A stretch of DNA of 38,008 bases from an uncultured Clostridia bacterium (GTDB lineage Bacteria; Bacillota; Clostridia; Lachnospirales; CAG-274): NCBI GenBank assembly GCA_947632615.1, contig CANRPW010000023.1:1-38008 (forward strand). Reading direction: 5' to 3'. Below, piece after piece: positions 16,951 through 25,647 of this stretch. The stretch's first letter is position 1, and each line of letters opens with the position of its first letter. The notes beneath the pieces were generated by a model, which ran no database searches, was not told the DNA's origin, and was given only the letters and a program-made list of their open reading frames with translations. The translations under genes and the position numbers were made by a program.

Positions 16951-17970
16951 TTAAGAGGACTCTTTATTTTGAAATATAGTCCTGATAAAATTATAAACTA
17001 TAATTGCAATATTGAAAAGCCCTAAAATGCCAAAAAACGGATAAATTTCGGAAATTATGTCCGAAAAACCTAATAGTGACCCTATATAACCTGAGGCAAG
17101 TAATAAAATCATACCCGCTTTGCCTTTAAAAAGCTCCTCCTTAAGCCCGAAAAAGCTCCCCGCGGCGGTGGTGAATATTGCAGCAAAAAGCACAACCGAG
17201 TAAAGACAGCAGTAAATGCCGCCTCCAAACCTGCCTGCAAGATATAACATAGGAAGCGCTCTTCCTTCTGTCAGTTTACAGTATACCACGATGCCGGGCA
17301 AAATACAAACCCCAAAAGCAAACATTATCATACTGCCGCAAATACTTGCTATAATACGTATTTTATCACATTTTAAATAAAATTTAAAGGGAAAAATTAC
17401 TGCCGCAAGAGATAATATGTTGTATGAAACATATATCACTGCGGAATATACAGCTTTTATGTCTTCAGATAGTGCCGCGCTGAATTTGATTTTACCGGGC
17501 GGCAATATACGAATCCCCACAATTATGCCAAATATCAGCAGCAAGGGCGTAAGTATGGTGTTTAACCTTGCAAAGTCATTTTTTCCCTGAAAAACACATA
17601 AAAAAATAAATACACAAAATAAAAGACCGCATATGTCCTTATTTATACCAAAAAGCATTTCTCCCATAGCCCCTGCTGCTGCTGTCATAGAGCAAAACAG
17701 CACAAACATAAAACAAAAATTCAAAACTGTAATAAACCGAGAAAATATTCCCTTGCCAAAGAGTTCAAAAACACTTTCAACCTTCGACACTCCTATTATG
17801 TAAAATACAAAATACCCAAGTAAGGCATATAAAATACAGGAAGCTCCAAGCCCTATATATCCGCCGCTTCCATAAATCCCGAAAAATCTGTAAAGCTCTG
17901 CTCCCGAGGCAAACCCTGCCCCTATTACAGTTCCTGCATAAATAAACCCAAGCATAAGCCCCTTTCTCAT
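16951..17970 (-). CDS. ykvI: YkvI family membrane protein (APC/LeuT-like fold)
   Basis: 339-residue polytopic protein with about ten helices. It starts with GFIYAGTVIGAGFASG, the family's unwound-helix glycine motif resembling amino-acid transporters of the APC/LeuT fold. The substrate is unknown; branched-chain amino acid or related transport is a family guess. AGGAGGT lies seven bases before the ATG and only two bases from the leader of element copy 4, so any promoter must lie beyond or within that element. First gene of the operon ykvI, DUF5711, cvpA-like, yigZ. Confidence 0.82.
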   Translation of the reverse strand: MRKGLMLGFIYAGTVIGAGFASGAELYRFFGIYGSGGYIGLGASCILYALLGYFVFYIIGVSKVESVFELFGKGIFSRFITVLNFCFMFVLFCSMTAAAGAMGEMLFGINKDICGLLFCVFIFLCVFQGKNDFARLNTILTPLLLIFGIIVGIRILPPGKIKFSAALSEDIKAVYSAVIYVSYNILSLAAVIFPFKFYLKCDKIRIIASICGSMIMFAFGVCILPGIVVYCKLTEGRALPMLYLAGRFGGGIYCCLYSVVLFAAIFTTAAGSFFGLKEELFKGKAGMILLLASGYIGSLLGFSDIISEIYPFFGILGLFNIAIIVYNFIRTIFQNKESS

Positions 17971-17982
17971 ATTAAACCTCCT

Positions 17983-18149
17983 GCCGACAAAACTGCGGTG
18001 TCGCCGGGGCGAGGGAGCGACTCAGAAGTACGTCAGGGGGAGGGCTTGCCCTCCCCCTGACGTACTTCTGAGTCGCTCCCTCGCCCCGCCCGCTGCTCAG
18101 CCCAAATGCCCGTCCCGAAGGGACGGGCATTTGGGCTGAGCAGCCTCGT
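17983..18149 (+). repeat. Two-hairpin intergenic element, copy 4
   Basis: Leader 17983-17998 matches the family consensus exactly. H1 is a perfect 39-bp inverted repeat (18006-18044 with 18049-18087, loop of four). H2 is a perfect 25-bp repeat (18092-18116 with 18120-18144, loop of three). It starts twelve bases upstream of the ykvI start codon. It and copy 5 are in the same orientation, separated by about 60 bases. Confidence 0.95.
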
Positions 18150-18210
18150 TTTATTCCTTTATACATTTTATTAATGTAGAGTGAGTTTAATTCGGTATTT
18201 AAAAATCTGC

Positions 18211-18362
18211 AAGGTTGCCGGGGCAGGACAGGCACAAAAGAACGCCAAGGAGAGGGCAAGCCCTCTCCTTGGCGTTCTTTTGCGCCTGTCCTGCCCCGCC
18301 CGCGGGTCAGCCAAAATGCACGCCCCTAAAGGGGCGTGCATTTTGGCTGAGCAGACCCCGGG
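18211..18362 (+). repeat. Two-hairpin intergenic element, copy 5
   Basis: The leader is degraded (only GGTTGCC remains). H1 arms 18220-18256 and 18261-18297, 36 of 37 paired; the exception is A18234 with C18283, which would be a G-U pair in minus-strand RNA. H2 is a perfect 20-bp repeat (18307-18326 with 18331-18350). Its H1 is homologous to that of copy 6. Confidence 0.93.
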
Positions 18363-18455
18363 TTTATTTGATCTTACATTTTATTATTTGCTTATTGTAA
18401 TAAAGAGGGATCGAAAAATATACACGATCGGCGTATTTTTATGCGAAAACTATAT

Positions 18456-18473
18456 AAACAATAAATATTGTTT
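18456..18473. promoter_or_regulatory. Possible operator: inverted repeat AAACAAT-N4-ATTGTTT
   Basis: Perfect 7-bp arms (18456-18462 and 18467-18473) centred about 25 bases upstream of the -35 box of the NlpC/nucleotidase gene. The position suits a regulator site; no regulator gene is adjacent, so this is only a candidate. Confidence 0.35.
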
Positions 18474-18488
18474 GTTTGCGCCAAATGA

Positions 18489-18517
18489 TTGACAAAGGCT
18501 ATTTTTTGATATATACT
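18489..18517 (+). promoter_or_regulatory. Sigma-A promoter of the NlpC/nucleotidase gene
   Basis: TTGACA (18489-18494), 17 bases, TATACT (18512-18517). Leader of about 64 bases ending in AAGGAGG and a GTG start. Confidence 0.85.
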
Positions 18518-18587
18518 TTGTTTCCAGTCGCAGACTATTTGCGGCTCTTGTTAATATATAAATATACATATATAAGGAGGTATATAA

Positions 18588-21500
18588 GTGAAAAAAATAA
18601 CGAAAACAGCTGCACTTCTGCTGGCATCTGTCATGGTTATGCAGACGGTGGCATATGCTGAAAACGGAGTATATGAAGGCGTTTTCATGGCTCCCCATGT
18701 TGAAGGCAATATGTGCAGTGCGGATTTCTGGCTTCAGAAAACCGATTCTCCCGATGATGTGATCATGACGGAAGATGAAATAAGCAAGTTCAATCGCTCT
18801 ATACTTGACACAGAGAAAACCTACACCATAGACCTGGAAGCCCTGCCCGAAGAATTCAACGGAAGAAGCATGGCTAACGCTATGGCGGAATTCGAGTCCC
18901 CGTCGGGGCTTTATCTGAACGGCGAAAGCGTTGACGAAGCATATTATGAGAACATTAGAGAAAACATAAGAAATTCCGATGTTTCCGATAAAATGCCCCT
19001 ACGCTACGGTTTTGCCGTAAACAGAACGATAATGAAGGCATATCCCTATGATGATTTTCTCTCCGACAGTCCGGACGACCCCGAATGGGATGAGCTTGTT
19101 TCCACAGCCGTATATCTTAACGATCCTCTTGCCATATACTTTACAACAGCAGACGGTAAATTCACACTTGTTAAAAGCGACTGCTGCTCAGGGTGGGTTT
19201 CCACAGAGGATATAGCGGTCTGCTCCGATAAGGACGAATGGCTTAAGGCTTCATCTCCCAAAAAATTTCTTGTTGTCACAGGCGAAAAGGTATATCTTGA
19301 GTCAAGCGCAGACGAAGATCTTTCCGGGAAAATGATGACAATGGGCACAAAGCTGGAGCTTGTAAGCTCCTTCCCCGGTCCTGTTGCATACAGACTTCCA
19401 TGGAATAACTATGTAGTCAAAATGCCCGTAAGAAACCCCGACGGCAGCTTTGACGAAAAACTTGCCATGATCCCGTCAAACCGTGACGTAAACGTGGGCT
19501 ATCTTCCCTATACCACAGAGAATGTTTTATCACAGGCATTCAAATCACTGGGTTACCGTTACGGCTGGGGCGGTATGCTTGATTCTCAAGACTGCTCAGC
19601 ATTTGCCCGTGAGGTTTACAAGTGCTTCGGCTTCGATCTGCCAAGAAATACCACATGGCAGGCTGCAATGCCCGCGCAGATCGTTGAGCTGTCGGGTATG
19701 ACCATAGCTGAAAAGGAGGACGTGCTTGACACTCTTGTTCCCGGTTCGATCCTTCAGATACCCGGCCATGAAATGATATATCTCGGCAAATACAACGGCC
19801 TATACTATACCATAAACGATGTAAGCTCAATCGTCAGCCCCGACGACCCCGAGGGCGGCATTATAAACCCGAGAGGTATAATAGTAAACGATCTCTCAAC
19901 TCTCAGGGCAAACGGCACAACATGGCTTGACAATCTGAGTTATGCAATAACGGTAAAACCCAAGGACGCTGACAAGCCTGACGTACCCGATGATGTTTCA
20001 TCAGCCGCAGGCAGCATTGTCATACTTCATACAAACGATATGCACGGCAATCTCATAAGCTCCGACTCTGTTATAGGCGCTGACAAGGTTGCCGCTCTGA
20101 AAAAGCAGAACGAAGGCTCTATTCTTGTGGACGGCGGCGATGCTACACAGGGCGTTGCCTTTGCAACCCTCACAAAGGGCGAAGATGTAATAAAGCTTAT
20201 GAACAGCGCAGGCTATGACGTTATGGCTGCCGGCAACCACGAATTCGACAACGGTACCGATCAGCTTAAAAAGCTTATGGATATAGCTGACTTTCCCATA
20301 ATATCCGCAAACACCTATCTAAACGGCGCGCCGTTTTTCAAAACCGGCTCTTCTGACGGAAAAAGCATTATTATAGAAAGAAACGGCATAAAGGTCGGCT
20401 TTTTTGCACTTACCACCGCCAACACCCTTACATCTACAAATCCCAAGGGAATAGCAGGAGTAGAATTTGCCGATGAAATTAAAACGGCAAAGGAAGAAAC
20501 CGAGATTCTCGACAAACAGGGCGCCGATATAATAATCGCCATAACACACATGGGCATTATAAAAGATGAGGCGGACTGCACAAGCTATGAGCTTGCCGAA
20601 GCAATGGCGGGCACAGAGCTTGATGCCGTTATTGACGGTCACAGTCATTCCGTTATAAATGAAAAGGTCGGCGATATTCTTGTGGCTCAGACGGGCACAG
20701 GCAGCACGGCAGTAGGCAAAATGGAAATAACTCTCGATGAAAGCGGAAAAACCGATATTTCCGAAACACTGCTCAGCGCGGAGGATCTTAAGGATCTTGC
20801 TCCCGATCCCACAGTAAAGGCAAAGGCTGACGAAATGACTGCAGCACAGTCTGAAATGCTTGGTCAGGTTGTCGGTGAAACAAAAACCACCCTTTGGGGC
20901 GGCTCTATAAATCAGATAGCCGAAGCAAGAGTAGGCGAAACAAACCTTGGCAGTCTTATTGCCGACAGCATAATATATAGCGCAAAGGATATAATTGACG
21001 ACAGTCTGAAGGACGTTCCCGTTGTTTCGGCAGAAAACGGCGGCGGGTTCCGTCAGGCAATACCCAACGGTAAAATAACCTTAGGCAGCATTATAAATAC
21101 ACTGCCCTTTGCAAATACGGTAATGTATAAGGTAATAAATCCTTCTGTTCTCTATGCTCTTATGGAAGCCTCCGTTTCTTCGGTAAACTCCCAAGACACC
21201 AAAACAGGCTTTATGAATTCGGCATATTCAGGCAGCTTCCTTCAGATAGGCGGCATGAGAATTGAGTATGACCCCAATAAAGAGGTGGGAAGCAGAGTAG
21301 AGGCTATATATCTTGACAATGAAAATGCGCCCCTTGACAGAAACGACAGCGAAAGAAAAATAATAATCGCATCAAACGACTACGTCATAGGTTCGGGCGT
21401 GCTTGCGGATATACCCATTGAAGGTGAAGGCAGCGGCCTTATGGAGGCTGTTTCCGCATACATAGCTTATCTTACCGAAAACGGAACCAAGCCCTTGGAT

Positions 21501-22496
21501 CTTTCCGTGACATCAGGCAGAATAAAAACCGTAGGCGAATATGTTCCCGCAGACTACACGGCAAACATCAGAATTAAAGGCGAGGACGGCTCTTCTGTTG
21601 CAGAGGGAACGGAAGTTGAATTCTACATAGACTCCGTGAAAACAAGTGCAGTCACAGGTGCGGACGGAGTGCTTTCGTTTACCGTTTCCGACGGCCCTCA
21701 CAGCATAAAGCTCTATGAGGATCAGTCTGAGGTATATGTAAACAATTACAGCGGCGCAGGCGTAATAGAAAGCTTCGGCACATGGAACGGCGGTTTCCCC
21801 GTACTTAACCTAAGAGAGGCAGTTTCCGAAGACACAACGGCAGGCGGATCGTCATCAGATGAGCCTACAGCGGCAGAAACAACGACGGCGGAGTCCCCTA
21901 CCGAAACAACCACACATAAAACATCAAATACCCCTGCCGCAACCTCCTCAAGGAAGAGTTCATCGGGAAAGGGCACGGCAGTGGCATCAAAAACAGAAAA
22001 TACAAACACAGCTTCTTCCAATGAGGAAGACAGCAGCTCCGAAGCTTCACCGAACCCGGCCTCCCATGGCTTTGTTCTTGCAGGTGAAGTAAAGCTTACA
22101 CCGGGAAACAGTAATATTTCCGTAGGCGATAAGCTGTTCGACATAGGTACAGCCCCCTATATCCAGCCCTCCAGCAGCTCCGTAATGGTTCCTCTCAGAT
22201 TTGTTGCGGCGGCATTTATGGGAGCTGACCCCGAAAACGCCGACAACAACAACGCAGTAAGCTGGGATGCCGCTACAAAAACGACTGTCGTAAGCATTGG
22301 CAAAATAACCGTTTCATTTACCGCCGGCAGCCCCGAAATGACTGTAAACGGCAAAACCTCAGTTATGGAAAACGGCGTAAAAGCCGAAATAAAGGACGGC
22401 AGAATGTTCATACCCTTCAGGGCGCTGGGAAATGCTTTCGGCATAAAAACAAACTGGAACGGCGAAACCAAAACAGCTTTTTATTCAGCCGCTTAA
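18588..22496 (+). CDS. Secreted NlpC/P60 hydrolase fused to 5'-nucleotidase and Cu-amine-oxidase-N-like domain
   Basis: 1302-residue exported protein starting at GTG after AAGGAGG. Signal peptide about 1-24 (cleavage after AYA). Residues 30-310 match the N-terminal helper and two SH3-like domains seen in NlpC/P60 proteins. NlpC/P60 peptidoglycan endopeptidase about 315-450, with C336 in DCSAF and H394 in GHEMIYLG. A UshA-like 5'-nucleotidase follows: metallophosphatase about 476-700 with D484 and H486 (NDMHGN), D518 (DGGD), N550-H551 (GNHE), H654 and H685/H687 (GHSH); substrate domain about 755-960 with NGGGFR. Then a small beta-sandwich (about 985-1055), a Ser/Thr-rich linker (about 1065-1150), and a Cu-amine-oxidase-N-like domain (about 1165-1302). 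All key catalytic residues are present. Likely wall remodelling coupled to nucleotide scavenging (inference). No LPXTG motif. Confidence 0.88.
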   Translation: MKKITKTAALLLASVMVMQTVAYAENGVYEGVFMAPHVEGNMCSADFWLQKTDSPDDVIMTEDEISKFNRSILDTEKTYTIDLEALPEEFNGRSMANAMAEFESPSGLYLNGESVDEAYYENIRENIRNSDVSDKMPLRYGFAVNRTIMKAYPYDDFLSDSPDDPEWDELVSTAVYLNDPLAIYFTTADGKFTLVKSDCCSGWVSTEDIAVCSDKDEWLKASSPKKFLVVTGEKVYLESSADEDLSGKMMTMGTKLELVSSFPGPVAYRLPWNNYVVKMPVRNPDGSFDEKLAMIPSNRDVNVGYLPYTTENVLSQAFKSLGYRYGWGGMLDSQDCSAFAREVYKCFGFDLPRNTTWQAAMPAQIVELSGMTIAEKEDVLDTLVPGSILQIPGHEMIYLGKYNGLYYTINDVSSIVSPDDPEGGIINPRGIIVNDLSTLRANGTTWLDNLSYAITVKPKDADKPDVPDDVSSAAGSIVILHTNDMHGNLISSDSVIGADKVAALKKQNEGSILVDGGDATQGVAFATLTKGEDVIKLMNSAGYDVMAAGNHEFDNGTDQLKKLMDIADFPIISANTYLNGAPFFKTGSSDGKSIIIERNGIKVGFFALTTANTLTSTNPKGIAGVEFADEIKTAKEETEILDKQGADIIIAITHMGIIKDEADCTSYELAEAMAGTELDAVIDGHSHSVINEKVGDILVAQTGTGSTAVGKMEITLDESGKTDISETLLSAEDLKDLAPDPTVKAKADEMTAAQSEMLGQVVGETKTTLWGGSINQIAEARVGETNLGSLIADSIIYSAKDIIDDSLKDVPVVSAENGGGFRQAIPNGKITLGSIINTLPFANTVMYKVINPSVLYALMEASVSSVNSQDTKTGFMNSAYSGSFLQIGGMRIEYDPNKEVGSRVEAIYLDNENAPLDRNDSERKIIIASNDYVIGSGVLADIPIEGEGSGLMEAVSAYIAYLTENGTKPLDLSVTSGRIKTVGEYVPADYTANIRIKGEDGSSVAEGTEVEFYIDSVKTSAVTGADGVLSFTVSDGPHSIKLYEDQSEVYVNNYSGAGVIESFGTWNGGFPVLNLREAVSEDTTAGGSSSDEPTAAETTTAESPTETTTHKTSNTPAATSSRKSSSGKGTAVASKTENTNTASSNEEDSSSEASPNPASHGFVLAGEVKLTPGNSNISVGDKLFDIGTAPYIQPSSSSVMVPLRFVAAAFMGADPENADNNNAVSWDAATKTTVVSIGKITVSFTAGSPEMTVNGKTSVMENGVKAEIKDGRMFIPFRALGNAFGIKTNWNGETKTAFYSAA

Positions 22497-22528
22497 ATAA
22501 AATCAAACCAAGAAAGGAATTATAATTT

Positions 22529-23515
22529 ATGGATATTGACTATCTTCTTCTGCTGCAAGGCTTCAGAGAAGCAACGGGAGGAATTTTTAACGTATTTTTT
22601 GAGCTTATAACAAAGCTTGGCGTAACATCGGTTCTTATGTTCTTTTTAGGGCTTATATACTGGTGTTTTGACAAGAAAAAAGGAATATTCCTTTTGTTGA
22701 CCCTCTATACAAACAGAATAATAAACGGCTTTATAAAAATAACCGCCTGCGTATACCGTCCATGGATACGCGATCCAAGGGTCGTTCCCGTGGAGGAAGC
22801 AATGGCGGACGCTACAGGATATTCCTTCCCAAGCGGTCATACGACAAACGCCGTAAGCGTATGGGGTGGCTGTGCCATGGACAAGAATGACAAAAATAAG
22901 CTGCCTTTAATAGTGAAGATATTTTTTATAATCCTCGTACTACTTATAGCCTTTTCAAGAAACTATCTTGGAGTCCACACTCCCCAGGACGTTATAGTGG
23001 CTCTTGTGCTGGGCGTTGCCGTTCTTTTTGCAATGTCAAGACTTCTGCCTGTTATCGAAAGCCATAAAAACGGAGATATTATAGCTACGGCTGTGGGCGT
23101 TGCGGTATGTGCGGTTCTTATAATATATGCCTCTCTTAAATCCTACCCCGAAACCATAGGTGCTGACGGCAAGGTGATCGTAGAGGGCGCAAAGATGGCA
23201 GTTGACTCATATAAAACCGCCGGTGCTGCTATAGGACTTTTCGTAGGTCTGCTTGTTGAAAGACGTTTTATAAAATTTTCAACTGACGTAAGCAACACAG
23301 AAAGAATAGTCCGTGCATTTTTCGGTACATTCGTATATTCAGTGCTAAGCGATGCTTCGGGAACATTATCCGGTCTGCTTGCAAACGTAGGTCTTGGTGA
23401 GGGCTTTGCAAAGGCTATAATGCAGTTTGTATGTCTTTTCACCTTCGCCGCATTGCTGCCGGCAATTATGAAGCTGTTTTCACCCCTTTTCAAAAACAAG
23501 GCTGAAACAGTATAA
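22529..23515 (+). CDS. PAP2 family membrane phosphatase
   Basis: 328-residue membrane phosphatase of the PAP2 superfamily, likely acting on undecaprenyl pyrophosphate or a lipid phosphate at the outer face. The three active-site motifs are intact: KITACVYRP near 70-78, SFPSGH near 97-102 and SRNYLGVHTPQD near 144-155. About eight helices, with an extended C-terminal half beyond the minimal fold. AAAGGAA precedes the ATG. It lies 32 bases after the NlpC/nucleotidase gene, probably in one operon, which fits an envelope role. A terminator follows. Confidence 0.88.
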   Translation: MDIDYLLLLQGFREATGGIFNVFFELITKLGVTSVLMFFLGLIYWCFDKKKGIFLLLTLYTNRIINGFIKITACVYRPWIRDPRVVPVEEAMADATGYSFPSGHTTNAVSVWGGCAMDKNDKNKLPLIVKIFFIILVLLIAFSRNYLGVHTPQDVIVALVLGVAVLFAMSRLLPVIESHKNGDIIATAVGVAVCAVLIIYASLKSYPETIGADGKVIVEGAKMAVDSYKTAGAAIGLFVGLLVERRFIKFSTDVSNTERIVRAFFGTFVYSVLSDASGTLSGLLANVGLGEGFAKAIMQFVCLFTFAALLPAIMKLFSPLFKNKAETV

Positions 23516-23533
23516 ACCGACTAATTATAATAA

Positions 23534-23573
23534 GGCGCTTCTGTCTTTATGCAAAGACAGGAGCGTATTTTGT
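23534..23573 (+). terminator. Terminator after the PAP2 gene
   Basis: A 13-bp stem (23536-23548 with 23553-23565, one T-G pair) and four-base loop, followed by TATTTTGTT. It begins about 20 bases after the stop. Confidence 0.75.
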
Positions 23574-23587
23574 TCTGTATAAAATAA

Positions 23588-23736
23588 GGGGTTGCCGGGG
23601 CGATACAGACACAAAAGTACGCCAAAGGGAGGGTAAACCCTCCCTTTGGCGTACTTTTGTGTCTGTATCGCCCCGCCCGCGGGTTCGCCAATTTGCCCGT
23701 CCCTAAAGGGACGGGCAAATTGGCGAAGCAGACTCG
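23588..23736 (+). repeat. Two-hairpin intergenic element, copy 6
   Basis: Leader degraded to GGGGTTGCC. H1 is a perfect 37-bp inverted repeat (23597-23633 with 23638-23674). H2 is a perfect 20-bp repeat (23684-23703 with 23708-23727). A T-run follows H2 on the plus strand. It fills the convergent gap, three bases from the ABC gene stop, even though the PAP2 gene already has its own terminator. Confidence 0.94.
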
Positions 23737-23739
23737 TTT

Positions 23740-25647
23740 TTAAGTTGCTTCCAAAATACCCGTATAAAGCTGATAATAAACGCCTTTTTGGGCAATAAGA
23801 GTGTTGTGGTCGCCTCTTTCAATTATCCTTCCGTGATCCATAACCATTATAAGGTCTGAATTTTTAATGGTAGACAGCCTGTGAGCAATAACAAAAACCG
23901 TCCTGCCCTTCATAAGCGAGTCCATGCCCTCCTGCACAAGCTTTTCCGTTCTTGTATCAATAGATGAGGTAGCCTCGTCAAGTATCAACGCCGGCGGATT
24001 TGCAACGGCCGCTCTTGCAATAGACAAAAGCTGTCTTTGTCCCTGAGAGAGATTAGCTCCGTTTCCCGTAAGCATGGTGTCATAGCCGTCGGGCAGCCTC
24101 TTTATAAAATCATGAGCCCCCGCAAGCTTTGCCGCAGCAACTACCTCCAAATCAGTAGCATCAGTACGTCCGTAACGAATGTTGTCATTAACGGTTCCCG
24201 TAAATAAACTGGTGTCCTGCAAAACCATTCCCAAGGAGCGCCTTAGCTCATGCTTTTTAATTTCGTTTATATTAATTCCGTCATACTTGATCTTGCCGTC
24301 CTGTATGTCATAAAAACGGTTGATAAGATTGGTAATGGTGGTCTTACCCGCACCCGTAGCGCCTACAAAAGCTATCTTCTGTCCGGGTTTTGCATGCACT
24401 TCTATATCGTGAAGCACTATTTTATTTGGTTCATAGCCAAAGTCTACTTTGTCAAGTACAACGTCACCTTCAAGCAGTCTGTAATCGTCCTTGTTTGTCT
24501 TGTCGTTGTGGCGTTTCCAAGCCCAAACACCTGTTCTTGCGATGCTTTCTTCAATAGACCCGTCAGGACGGAATTTTGCTCTGACTAAAGAAACATCACC
24601 CTCGTCAAGCTCTTCCTCCTCGTCAATAAGATCAAATATTCTCTGTGCACCGGCTAACGCCATAACGATAAAGTTTATCTGTTGAGACATCTGACCTACA
24701 GGCATATTAAAGCTTCTGTTAAGCTGTAAAAACGAAGCCAGCGAGCCAATTGTAAAGCCCCCAAAGCCGTTTATTGCAAGAAAGCCGCCAACTATTGCCG
24801 TAAGAACATAGCTTATGTTGCCTATGTTTCCCATAATAGGCATAAGTATGTTGCCGTATTTGTTGGCATTGCTTGCCGCATCATAAAGCTCGTCGTTTAT
24901 CTTTATAAAATCCTTTACGCTCTCCTGCTCATGGCAAAATACCTTAACTACCTTCTGCCCCTCTATAAGCTCCTCGATATAGCCGTTTACATTACCCAGG
25001 CTGCTTTGCTGCTTAATGAAATATTTGCTGCTTAAGCCCCCTATCTTTCTTGTAATAATCACCATAACGCAAGCCGTCAGCATTGTCATAACAGTAAGAG
25101 GAATACTGAGCATAACCATACAAACCACAACTGACACAACAGTCATAAAGCCGTTTATAAGCTGAGGCATACTCTGACTTACAAGCTGACGGAGAGTGTC
25201 TATATCGTTTGTATAAAGGCTCATTATGTTTCCGTGAGCGTGTGTATCAAAATACTTTATAGGCAGCTTCTCCATGTGGCCAAACATTTCCTTACGTAAA
25301 TTTCTGAGAGTGCCCTGAGTTATGCCTACAACTATTCTGTTATAGCTCCACGCAGAAAATACGCCTATGGCATATATAGCCGCCATTTTAAGAATAGCCC
25401 CCAAAAGACTGCTGAAGTCATTGCTGTTTGAGTTGACTATAGGAATAATATAGTCATCTATCAGCTGGCGCATAAACATAGTTCCTCTTACATTTGCAAG
25501 AGCGCTTATAACAATGAATATCACAACAAATATACATCTGAATTTATAATATTTAAGCACATATTTAATTAGCCTTAAAAGTAATTTATGGGGATTTTTT
25601 ACCTTTTGATTTCCTCTGACTCTGTCCATTCTCGGCATATTATTCAT
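23740..25647 (-). CDS. ABC exporter, permease/ATPase subunit B (heterodimer)
   Basis: 635-residue half-transporter: six-helix exporter domain (about 35-330) and ATPase domain (about 390-635). Walker A GATGAGKTT, signature LSQGQ, Walker B LILDEATSSID with the catalytic Glu present, and a downstream His in VIAHRLST. A linker of about 55 residues between the domains (TGVWAWKRHND region) is usual for this partner type in Firmicutes. It overlaps the preceding subunit by eight bases. Together they resemble TM287/TM288 or BmrCD heterodimers, exporting drugs, lipids or peptides; the substrate is unknown. Element copy 6 follows immediately. Confidence 0.92.
   Translation of the reverse strand: MNNMPRMDRVRGNQKVKNPHKLLLRLIKYVLKYYKFRCIFVVIFIVISALANVRGTMFMRQLIDDYIIPIVNSNSNDFSSLLGAILKMAAIYAIGVFSAWSYNRIVVGITQGTLRNLRKEMFGHMEKLPIKYFDTHAHGNIMSLYTNDIDTLRQLVSQSMPQLINGFMTVVSVVVCMVMLSIPLTVMTMLTACVMVIITRKIGGLSSKYFIKQQSSLGNVNGYIEELIEGQKVVKVFCHEQESVKDFIKINDELYDAASNANKYGNILMPIMGNIGNISYVLTAIVGGFLAINGFGGFTIGSLASFLQLNRSFNMPVGQMSQQINFIVMALAGAQRIFDLIDEEEELDEGDVSLVRAKFRPDGSIEESIARTGVWAWKRHNDKTNKDDYRLLEGDVVLDKVDFGYEPNKIVLHDIEVHAKPGQKIAFVGATGAGKTTITNLINRFYDIQDGKIKYDGININEIKKHELRRSLGMVLQDTSLFTGTVNDNIRYGRTDATDLEVVAAAKLAGAHDFIKRLPDGYDTMLTGNGANLSQGQRQLLSIARAAVANPPALILDEATSSIDTRTEKLVQEGMDSLMKGRTVFVIAHRLSTIKNSDLIMVMDHGRIIERGDHNTLIAQKGVYYQLYTGILEAT

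Larger units (their letters stand above)
17971..18587. other. 617-bp divergent intergenic region
   Basis: Between ykvI and the NlpC/nucleotidase gene. It holds element copies 4 and 5, a 62-base AT-rich spacer between them (18149-18210), an inverted repeat at 18456-18473, and a plus-strand promoter at 18489-18517. Open frames across it are shadows of the palindromes. I find no convincing ykvI promoter; a weak TATAAA on the minus strand in the spacer is the best candidate. Confidence 0.7.

Noticed and set aside
17972..18492. Frames of 60-100 codons across element copies 4 and 5
   Set aside because: Same reason: they read through perfect inverted repeats and start in AT-rich spacer without ribosome sites.
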